Shown piece by piece: positions 1-5,250 of a stretch of 8,213 bases of DNA. The first letter of the stretch is position 1. Each line of letters starts with the position of its first letter. The DNA is taken from contig JBBKWG010000124.1 in NCBI GenBank assembly GCA_037968835.1, positions 1-8,213 on the forward strand. Direction: 5' to 3'. A program made the translations under genes and the position numbers. Under the pieces are notes generated by a model. That model did no database searches. It had not been told where the DNA came from and was given only the letters and a program-made list of their open reading frames with translations. The stretch comes from JBBKWG01 sp037968835 (GTDB lineage: Bacteria > Pseudomonadota > Alphaproteobacteria > Rhodobacterales > Rhodobacteraceae).

Positions 1-101
1 CCCGACACGACCACCGCCGCGTCCTCGACCAGCCCATACCCGCCATTGTCCTGCGCCATAGTCGCGGCGGTAATCCCGGAAATGACGAAAGAGGCTTGCA
101 T
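1..101 (-). CDS. hutI: Imidazolonepropionase HutI, N-terminal fragment (runs off left edge)
   Basis: Only the first 33 codons are in the window. The reverse strand reads MQASFVISGITAATM, then GGYGLVEDAAVVV, which resembles the N-terminal beta-sandwich strand of imidazolonepropionases (a 'xxATM...YGLIEDAAL'-type opening). The enzyme hydrolyses 4-imidazolone-5-propanoate to N-formimidoyl-L-glutamate, the substrate of HutF encoded divergently next door. The ATG at 101 is chosen because AAGGA (reverse complement of 108-112) lies 6 nt upstream; a second in-frame ATG at codon 15 falls inside the conserved stretch and is less likely. The catalytic domain is outside the window, so the assignment rests on this short match plus the hut context. 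Confidence 0.75.
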   Translation of the reverse strand, partial: MQASFVISGITAATMAQDNGGYGLVEDAAVVVS

Positions 102-110
102 CAACTGTCC

Positions 111-139
111 TTGCTTAAGAGTGCACATATCAGTAATAT
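111..139 (+). promoter_or_regulatory. Candidate sigma70-type promoter of hutFC
   Basis: TTGCTT (111-116) and TAATAT (134-139) are separated by 17 bp, within an AT-rich island in otherwise GC-rich DNA. The predicted start near 146 would give a leader of about 28 nt before the hutF GTG. The -35 box is weak (3/6 to consensus) and the -10 matches 4/6, so the position is a proposal. Confidence 0.4.
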
Positions 140-141
140 GT
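125..141. repeat. Perfect 6-bp inverted repeat in the hut divergent promoter
   Basis: ACATAT (125-130) and ATATGT (136-141) form a perfect palindrome with a 5-bp spacer. It covers the proposed hutF -10 box and touches the candidate HutC operator. It may be a second half-operator, a site for another regulator, or chance in AT-rich DNA. Confidence 0.4.
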
Positions 142-160
142 AAATACTTAATAATGTCAA
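133..160 (-). promoter_or_regulatory. Candidate sigma70-type promoter of hutI
   Basis: On the reverse strand a perfect TTGACA (complement of 155-160) is followed after 16 bp by TATTAC (complement of 133-138, 4/6 to TATAAT). Transcription would run left into hutI with a short leader. This promoter overlaps the rightward hutF promoter, and the candidate HutC operator lies in its spacer. Confidence 0.5.
140..147. promoter_or_regulatory. Candidate HutC operator
   Basis: GTAAATAC is an inverted repeat (GTA-AA-TAC) that differs by one base from GTATATAC, the core expected for HutC-subfamily GntR regulators (GTNTANAC type). It lies just downstream of the hutF -10 and inside the spacer of the hutI promoter, where a bound repressor would block both. 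The hutC gene in the same locus supports the reading. Its exact limits are uncertain. Confidence 0.5.
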
Positions 161-173
161 CGGAGTTGTTCCT

Positions 174-1541
174 GTGCAGATAATTCACGCAAAGCAGGCA
201 CTTACGCCAGATGGATGGCAGCATGACATTGAAGTCGTAATTGGTGCAGACGGTCGAATCGCTTCGGTTGGCGCGCCCTCAAAAACGCCGACCCACCACG
301 TTGCGTGTCTGCTGCCTGCGCCGTTGAACCTGCACAGCCACGCCTTTCAACGCGCGATGGCTGGCCTGACCGAAGCTCGCGGCCCCGACCCTCGGGACAG
401 TTTCTGGAGTTGGCGGCGACTGATGTATAAATTCCTCGACCAACTCACTCCCGATCAGGTCGAAGCGATTGCGGCGCTGGTCTATATGGAGATGCTGGAA
501 GCCGGATATTCCGCCGTCGCGGAGTTTCACTATCTGCATCACGACGTCGGCGGTGCGCATTATGCAAACCTCGCTGAAATGTCGGTGCGGATCATTTCGG
601 CGGCGACGCACGCAGGTATCGGTCTGACGCTCCTGCCGGTGCACTACCAGTTCGGCGGTTGTGATTTGCGCCCGTTGGCTGGCGGTCAAAAGCGATTTGG
701 AAACGATTCCGATGTGTTCCTGCGTCTGCACGCGGACGCGCTGAGCGCGATGAGGGCAGGACCGGAAGATTTCACCACTGGCATCGCCCCCCATTCGCTT
801 CGTGCCGTCGACCCAGAGGGTCTGGGCGCCATTCTCGCCGAAGCGACGTCGGGTCCGATCCACATGCACCTCGCCGAGCAGGTCGCGGAAGTGGAGGAAG
901 TCGAAGCTCAACTGGGCGCCCGACCCACTACCTGGTTGCTGGACAATCACGCCGTCGATGACCGCTGGTGCCTGATCCACTGCACGCAGATGACGCCGAG
1001 CGAAACCGCGGCACTGGCAAAGTCGGGTGCGGTAGCGGGCCTGTGCCCGATCACGGAATCGAACCTGGGCGACGGGATATTCAACGGCTCAGCCTATCTG
1101 GGCGACGGCGGCAAAATCGGGTTCGGATCGGATTCCAACGTACACATCACTCTCTTCGACGAACTCAAGACGCTGGAATATTCGCAGCGGCTGCGCGATC
1201 TGTCGCGCGCGGTGCTGGCCACCCGCGAGAAATCAACTGGCCGGGTACTTTATGAGGCCGCGCTCAAAGGCGGTGCGCAGGCCGGTGGTCGAGAGTCCGG
1301 CCGGATTGCGACGGGCGATTGGGCCGATCTCAACGGGCTTGACGATGACAACCAGTGGCTATGCAATCGGAAAGGTGACGCGGTGCTGGACAGTCTGGTC
1401 TTTGGCGGCGGGGGCCAGTCGTGCATCACCGATGTGTGGAGCGCGGGGCGGCACGTCATAAAAGAGGGGCGGCACTTCAAACGCGATGCAATTACCCGCG
1501 ACTTCATCCGGACGATGCGCCAGTTGGAGACAAATATTTGA
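174..1541 (+). CDS. hutF: Formimidoylglutamate deiminase HutF
   Basis: This 455-residue protein of the amidohydrolase superfamily converts N-formimidoyl-L-glutamate to N-formyl-L-glutamate and ammonia in the cytosol, a step of the five-step histidine degradation route found in pseudomonads and many alphaproteobacteria. Visible hallmarks are the metal-binding NLHSHAFQR (His54, His56), HMHLAEQ (His232 as ligand, Glu235 as likely general acid/base), the conserved LIHC (His269) and GFGSDSN (Asp320 as metal ligand). The length is usual for the family and all expected active-site residues are present. The start is GTG at 174, with GGAG (162-165) 8 nt upstream. The gene is divergent from hutI, and its stop overlaps the hutC start, so the two form an operon. 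Its product would normally be passed to an N-formylglutamate deformylase (HutG), which is not in this window. Confidence 0.95.
   Translation: MQIIHAKQALTPDGWQHDIEVVIGADGRIASVGAPSKTPTHHVACLLPAPLNLHSHAFQRAMAGLTEARGPDPRDSFWSWRRLMYKFLDQLTPDQVEAIAALVYMEMLEAGYSAVAEFHYLHHDVGGAHYANLAEMSVRIISAATHAGIGLTLLPVHYQFGGCDLRPLAGGQKRFGNDSDVFLRLHADALSAMRAGPEDFTTGIAPHSLRAVDPEGLGAILAEATSGPIHMHLAEQVAEVEEVEAQLGARPTTWLLDNHAVDDRWCLIHCTQMTPSETAALAKSGAVAGLCPITESNLGDGIFNGSAYLGDGGKIGFGSDSNVHITLFDELKTLEYSQRLRDLSRAVLATREKSTGRVLYEAALKGGAQAGGRESGRIATGDWADLNGLDDDNQWLCNRKGDAVLDSLVFGGGGQSCITDVWSAGRHVIKEGRHFKRDAITRDFIRTMRQLETNI
1526..1529 (+). promoter_or_regulatory. Ribosome binding site fixing the hutC TTG start
   Basis: GGAG lies inside the last codons of hutF, 8 nt before the TTG at 1538. 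No ATG or GTG in this frame lies between the upstream ATG at 1421 (inside hutF) and the conserved HTH domain in a position that this site would serve, so it decides the start. Confidence 0.6.
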
Positions 1542-2239
1542 CTCAGCACCCGCGCCTGTCCTGGACCAATGTCAGAGACGAGATCCACGCGCGGATTCTC
1601 AACCGGACATATGCGCCGGGCGACAAGCTGCCCCGCGACGAGGATATTGCAACCGAACTGGGATGTGCGCGCGCGACGGTGCATCGGGCGATGCAGGATC
1701 TGGCGAAAACTGGGCTGGTCGAGCGCAGGCGCAAAGGCGGCACCCATGTCAGAACCGATCCGGTCACGCGGGCGACCTTTGACATTCCTATAACCCGACT
1801 GGAGGTCGAAGCGCGCGGCAGAAAGTATGGCTATCAGTTGATCAGCCGGAGTCTGGAGGACACGCCTCCGTCTGTAATGGCGAAATTCGGCATCCAACAA
1901 GTCACAACGATGCTGCATGTCGAGGCGCTGCACCTTGCCGATAATCGCCCTTATATTTTCGAGGATCGCTGGATCGACGCCCGGTCGACACCGGACATCC
2001 TGAACGTTGACCTGACGCAACAGAGCGCGAACGAGTGGCTGGTGCGCAACAAGCCCTACAGCCAGATCGACGTCCGGTTCTATGCGATAAACGCCGCAGG
2101 CGAGATCGCCAGACAGCTTGCCACGAAAGTTGGTGAAGCTTTGTTGATTATTGAACGAACGACGTGGATCGGGGGCGCTCCGATCACAACCGTTCAGGCT
2201 GCAACGGCGCCGGGATACCAGTTGGCGGCCGAGAACTGA
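1538..2239 (+). CDS. hutC: Histidine utilisation repressor HutC (GntR family, UTRA domain)
   Basis: With a TTG start at 1538 the protein has 233 residues, the normal size for HutC. Residues about 9-72 form the GntR winged helix-turn-helix (VRDEIHARIL, PGDKLPRDEDIA, then the recognition-helix region CARATVHRAMQDLAKTGLVE and the wing RRRKGGTHVR). Residues about 80-228 form the UTRA ligand-binding domain, with the typical 'PYIFEDRWI' and a C-terminal 'IERTTW'. In this family urocanate (or formimidoylglutamate in some species) releases the repressor from DNA. A longer reading frame opens at ATG 1421, but its first 39 residues would come from inside hutF and resemble nothing; the TTG overlaps the hutF stop (TTGA) and has GGAG at -8. 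Co-transcription with hutF implies autoregulation through the operator upstream of hutF. Confidence 0.92.
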   Translation: MTQHPRLSWTNVRDEIHARILNRTYAPGDKLPRDEDIATELGCARATVHRAMQDLAKTGLVERRRKGGTHVRTDPVTRATFDIPITRLEVEARGRKYGYQLISRSLEDTPPSVMAKFGIQQVTTMLHVEALHLADNRPYIFEDRWIDARSTPDILNVDLTQQSANEWLVRNKPYSQIDVRFYAINAAGEIARQLATKVGEALLIIERTTWIGGAPITTVQAATAPGYQLAAEN

Positions 2240-2354
2240 CGCTGTTCGACGATTGATCGGCGATATTGAAAGTCGGTCCGATCCCGCCGATGATGCCGGT
2301 TCTGTCGGGACCGCAAGCTGACAGCATTTAACGCATCCTTGGGAGCATTCGGGC
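2240..2354 (+). other. Leader/intergenic region with competing inverted repeats and a weak promoter candidate
   Basis: This 115-bp gap separates hutC from the ABC ATPase gene. It contains three short pairings that cannot all form together: GATCGG (2255-2260) with CCGATC (2278-2283), CGGTCC (2274-2279) with GGACCG (2308-2313), and TCCCG (2282-2286) with CGGGA (2306-2310). No T-run follows any of them, so a classical intrinsic terminator for hutC is not visible. TTGAAA (2266-2271), 17 bp from GATGAT (2289-2294), is a weak promoter candidate. GGGAG (2341-2345) is the ribosome binding site for the ATG at 2355. Confidence 0.3.
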
Positions 2355-3080
2355 ATGCCGGCGAAAGGTCTCGATCTGCAGAACCTGAGCTTTGGATACG
2401 GAGCCGAGCCGGTTCTGAAGGATGTTACCTTTACCGTCGATCAGGGCCGATTCTGCGCGCTGCTGGGTCCGAACGGGGCGGGAAAGACCAGCCTTTTTTC
2501 ACTTCTCACCCGACTTGTGACCACGCCGAACGGAAGCATAGAGATCGCAGGGGTCGACCTGCGGGCTTCGCCGCGTCAGGCGCTGGCAAAGATGGGCATC
2601 GTGTTTCAGCAGATGACTCTGGACCTCGACCTTTCGGTGCGCCGAAACCTGTCCTATTACGCCGCGCTCAGGGGCATATCAGGAAAAGATGCCGATATGC
2701 GGATTGATGCAGCGCTGGAGCGCCTTGATTTAATGGAAAAATCCGCGATCCGCGCCCGCGACCTGAATGGCGGCCACCGGCGTCGGACTGAAATCGCGCG
2801 AGCACTATTGCACGATCCCGAAATCCTGCTGCTGGACGAGCCGACCGTTGGTCTTGATCCCGCCAGCCGCGCGGCGATCACCGAGCATGTTCACTCACTT
2901 TGCGCAGAGGACGGGCTGACCGTGCTATGGGCGACGCATCTGGTAGACGAGGTGCGGCCCGACGACGATCTCGTCATTCTCCACCGGGGCGAGGTTCATG
3001 CACACGACACGGCGTCACGGATTGCCGGTGAGCGGACAATCGAAGCGGTCTTCCTCGAAATGACATCCGTGGTGGCATGA
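2355..3080 (+). CDS. PQQ/lanthanide-associated ABC transporter, ATP-binding protein (PedB/LutE-like)
   Basis: This 241-residue ABC ATPase has Walker A GPNGAGKT (38-45), Q-loop VFQQ (about 83-86), Walker B ILLLDEP with catalytic Glu162, D-loop GLD (166-168) and switch His195 (ATH). The signature motif reads LNGGH (137-141) in place of LSGGQ. Together with the adjacent permease this fits the ATPase of the ABC system that accompanies PQQ-dependent alcohol dehydrogenases (TIGR03864-type), whose relatives in Pseudomonas putida (Ped) and Methylorubrum (Lut) are implicated in lanthanide uptake. The start is ATG with GGGAG 9 nt upstream. Its stop overlaps the permease start as ATGA, indicating translational coupling. 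The matching binding protein is on the opposite strand at 6291-7448. Family placement is from recalled motif patterns; substrate and direction are inferred. Confidence 0.85.
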   Translation: MPAKGLDLQNLSFGYGAEPVLKDVTFTVDQGRFCALLGPNGAGKTSLFSLLTRLVTTPNGSIEIAGVDLRASPRQALAKMGIVFQQMTLDLDLSVRRNLSYYAALRGISGKDADMRIDAALERLDLMEKSAIRARDLNGGHRRRTEIARALLHDPEILLLDEPTVGLDPASRAAITEHVHSLCAEDGLTVLWATHLVDEVRPDDDLVILHRGEVHAHDTASRIAGERTIEAVFLEMTSVVA

Positions 3081-3877
3081 AAAGATACCTTGTCGCCCTG
3101 CAGGCCATTGTCATGCGCGAAGTCCTGCGGTTCGTCGCGCAACGCGGCAGGTTCGTCGCGTCGCTAGTGCGTCCGCTGGTGTGGTTATTGGTTTTTGCGG
3201 CGGGATTCCGTTCGGCGCTCGGGCTGTCGATCATTCCGCCCTACACCACATATGTGACCTACGAGGTCTACATCATCCCCGGTCTCTGCGGCATGATCCA
3301 GCTTTTCAACGGGATGCAATCGTCGCTCAGCCTGGTCTACGACCGTGAAATGGGGTCGATGCGGCTGTTGCTGACCAGCCCGCTTCCTCGCGCGTGGCTC
3401 TTGTTCTCGAAGCTCGTGGCAGGAACGGCGGTTTCGATCCTGCAGGTCTACGTCTTCCTCGCAATCGCTGCCGCCTTCGGGATCGTGATGCCGCTCTGGG
3501 GATATGTGTTGGTGCTGCCGGTTCTGTTTCTGACGGGGCTGATGCTGGGGGCACTGGGTCTGGCATTGTCATCGACCATCCGGCAACTCGAAAATTTCGC
3601 GGGCGTCATGAACTTCGTGATATTCCCCGCTTTCTTCCTGTCCTCGGCGCTGTATCCGCTCTGGAAAATGGCCGAAAGCTCGACGCTGCTCTACCGTATC
3701 TGCGCGGTTAATCCGTTCACCCACGCGGTCGAAGCGATCCGCTTCGCGCTGCACGGTCAGTTCAACCCCGCCGCCCTGACCTGGACCCTTCTGGCGCTCG
3801 CCGCGTTCCTCGGGCTTGCGCTTCTTGGCTATGACCCGGCGCGCGGACTGTCGCGGCGGCGTGCGTCGGGCGGATGA
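3077..3877 (+). CDS. PQQ/lanthanide-associated ABC-2 type permease (PedC/LutF-like)
   Basis: This 266-residue inner-membrane protein has about six hydrophobic segments (roughly residues 29-50, 64-84, 108-135, 141-165, 172-192, 235-252) and the ABC-2 family marks 'YDREMGSMRLLLTSPLPR' (88-105) and 'NPFTHAVEAIRFAL' (212-225). It is the membrane partner of the ATPase immediately upstream, with which it overlaps by 4 bp (ATGA). The pairing and sequence style fit the PedC-type permease of PQQ-dependent alcohol oxidation loci (TIGR03861-type). ABC-2 permeases are more often exporters, yet this family travels with a periplasmic binding protein, so transport direction is open. It ends 9 bp from the stop of the convergent ATPase gene, with no visible terminator between them. 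Confidence 0.85.
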   Translation: MKRYLVALQAIVMREVLRFVAQRGRFVASLVRPLVWLLVFAAGFRSALGLSIIPPYTTYVTYEVYIIPGLCGMIQLFNGMQSSLSLVYDREMGSMRLLLTSPLPRAWLLFSKLVAGTAVSILQVYVFLAIAAAFGIVMPLWGYVLVLPVLFLTGLMLGALGLALSSTIRQLENFAGVMNFVIFPAFFLSSALYPLWKMAESSTLLYRICAVNPFTHAVEAIRFALHGQFNPAALTWTLLALAAFLGLALLGYDPARGLSRRRASGG

Positions 3878-3886
3878 GTGAGGCGA

Positions 3887-4486
3887 CTAACGAGCGATGT
3901 CTTCAAGCGTCGCAGGATTTCCCACAAGCCGCACAATGCGGGTCGCGAGCCGCTCCGCCTCGATCATGGCATGGGTGACAAAGACCGTCGCGATGGCACG
4001 AGAGGCGAGCAGTCGTTCGGTCAGGTCCAGCATTTCCCCCACTAGCGACGTGTCGAGCGAAACGAACGGTTCATCCATCAAAAGCACGTCAGGCGCGGCC
4101 GAAAACGCACGCGCGAGCGAAAGCCTGCGCTGCTGGCCCAGCGACAATTGCCCCGGAAAACGGTCAGCGAGGTCGAGAAGGCCGACTTCGCTTAACGCAG
4201 TCCGGGCGGCATCTTCGCTTACACCCGCCACCAGCGTCAGATTTTGGATTGCGCTGCGCCACGGCAAAAGCGCCGGTTCCTGAAAGACCATCGTGCGACG
4301 CGCCGCCACCTCGACCCGCCCGTCAAAGTCGGTGTCGAGACCGGCCAGAACTCTGAGCAGCGTAGTTTTTCCCACACCGGACGGCCCGACCACCGCCAGC
4401 GTTTCGCCCTTGGCGACATCGAACGCCACGCGGCCAAGCACAGGCGTGTTCCCGATGTTCTTGTTGTCGAGGGCAACCGAGATCAT
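3887..4486 (-). CDS. NitT/TauT-type ABC importer, ATP-binding protein (short form)
   Basis: This 199-residue ATPase has Walker A GPSGVGKTT (34-42), Q-loop VFQEP (Gln69), signature LSLGQ (114-118, canonical LSGGQ), Walker B VLLMDEP with Glu139, D-loop SLD and switch His172 (VTHAMIEA). The sequence 'FQEPALLPWRSAIQNL' is typical of nitrate/sulfonate/taurine-type importer ATPases, but these are usually about 250 residues; this one stops soon after the H-loop and lacks the C-terminal extension. The ATG at 4486 overlaps the permease stop as ATGA. The open frame extends upstream to 4759, but that part is the permease gene in another frame and carries no ABC sequence. It is the last gene of the minus-strand operon. 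Confidence 0.88.
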   Translation of the reverse strand: MISVALDNKNIGNTPVLGRVAFDVAKGETLAVVGPSGVGKTTLLRVLAGLDTDFDGRVEVAARRTMVFQEPALLPWRSAIQNLTLVAGVSEDAARTALSEVGLLDLADRFPGQLSLGQQRRLSLARAFSAAPDVLLMDEPFVSLDTSLVGEMLDLTERLLASRAIATVFVTHAMIEAERLATRIVRLVGNPATLEDIAR

Positions 4487-5250
4487 GCGCGCCGCCAGCG
4501 CGTCGCCCGCGCCTCCCACGGACGCAGAAGCAGACCTTCGATCGCAAGCATGACGACTACGAAACTGAGCGCATAGGCCAGCACCATCCCGACGTCGAAA
4601 AGCTGGAAATAAAGGTGGATCTTGAACCCGATACCGTCGCTGCGACCAAGAAATTCGACGACAAGAACGATCTTCCAGATCAGCGAGACGCCAGAGCGTC
4701 CTGCCGACGCGAGATAAGGACCGAGTTGCGGCAGGACGATATGCCGGAAGCGCGCCCACCGGCTCATCCGGAAAACAGATGCGACATCGTCAAGCTGTCG
4801 CTCGAGCGCGCGCGTGCCTTCGCGGATCGTGACAACGACGGTCGGAATTTTGTTGATGGCCACAGCCGTGACTGCCGCCACCTCGTTGAGCCCGATCCAG
4901 AGATAACAGAGAACGATCGTCACCAGTGCAGGCAGGTTTAGAAAGACGATCAGCCAGGGGTCCAGCCAGCGGTCTGTGGCGCGGCTTCGCCCCATCAAAA
5001 GGCCGATGGCCACGCCCACCGCCATCGCGATCACGAAAGCCAGCGCCACGCGCCGAAGCGTCACGCCAAGATGGCGCAGCAACTCTCCCGAAGCGAGTTC
5101 AGATGCCGCAAGCGGGAACACCCGCCAAGGGCTTGGCAGAACTGTCGGGTCGCCGTTGAGGAGCGCCAGCCCCCACCAGCCGAGGACCAGCGCCAGAATC
5201 GAGATTGCGGCGACCGGGAGGGATGCGGAATGCTCAGCCTCCGGCTTCAA
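4483..5250 (-). CDS. NitT/TauT-type ABC importer, permease protein
   Basis: With the proposed TTG start this is a 255-residue BPD-type inner-membrane permease with about six hydrophobic segments (first near residues 12-31). The EAA loop, which docks the ATPase, is visible as DVASVFRMSRWARFRHIVLP (155-174); the family glycine of this loop is replaced. No ATG or GTG precedes the first membrane segment in a useful position. TTG at 5250 has GAGGG (complement of 5259-5263) 8 nt upstream and gives the usual family length, overlapping the binding-protein gene by 17 nt. The longer open frame to 5583 is read through the binding-protein gene and is not membrane-like. Its stop overlaps the ATPase start (ATGA). 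Substrate unknown. Confidence 0.85.
   Translation of the reverse strand: MKPEAEHSASLPVAAISILALVLGWWGLALLNGDPTVLPSPWRVFPLAASELASGELLRHLGVTLRRVALAFVIAMAVGVAIGLLMGRSRATDRWLDPWLIVFLNLPALVTIVLCYLWIGLNEVAAVTAVAINKIPTVVVTIREGTRALERQLDDVASVFRMSRWARFRHIVLPQLGPYLASAGRSGVSLIWKIVLVVEFLGRSDGIGFKIHLYFQLFDVGMVLAYALSFVVVMLAIEGLLLRPWEARATRWRRA

Noticed and set aside
279..980. Long open frame on the minus strand inside hutF (233 codons)
   Set aside because: Fully antisense to a well-conserved enzyme gene; composition is Arg/Gln/Val rich without recognisable domain. Typical of GC-rich codon shadowing.
1421..1537. Upstream ATG extension of HutC
   Set aside because: The added residues lie inside hutF in another frame, look unlike any GntR N-terminus, and the TTG with GGAG gives the expected length.
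1250..2356. 368-codon minus-strand open frame opposite hutC
   Set aside because: Covers the end of hutF, all of hutC and the gap; no domain, Arg/Ser/Pro-rich shadow composition.
3883..3913. GCGAC/GTCGC inverted repeat at the convergent junction as a bidirectional terminator
   Set aside because: Only 5 bp with a loop of about 21 nt and no T-run on either strand.
4487..4759. Upstream extension of the NitT/TauT ATPase frame
   Set aside because: It lies within the permease gene; the ATGA overlap at 4483-4486 is the natural start.
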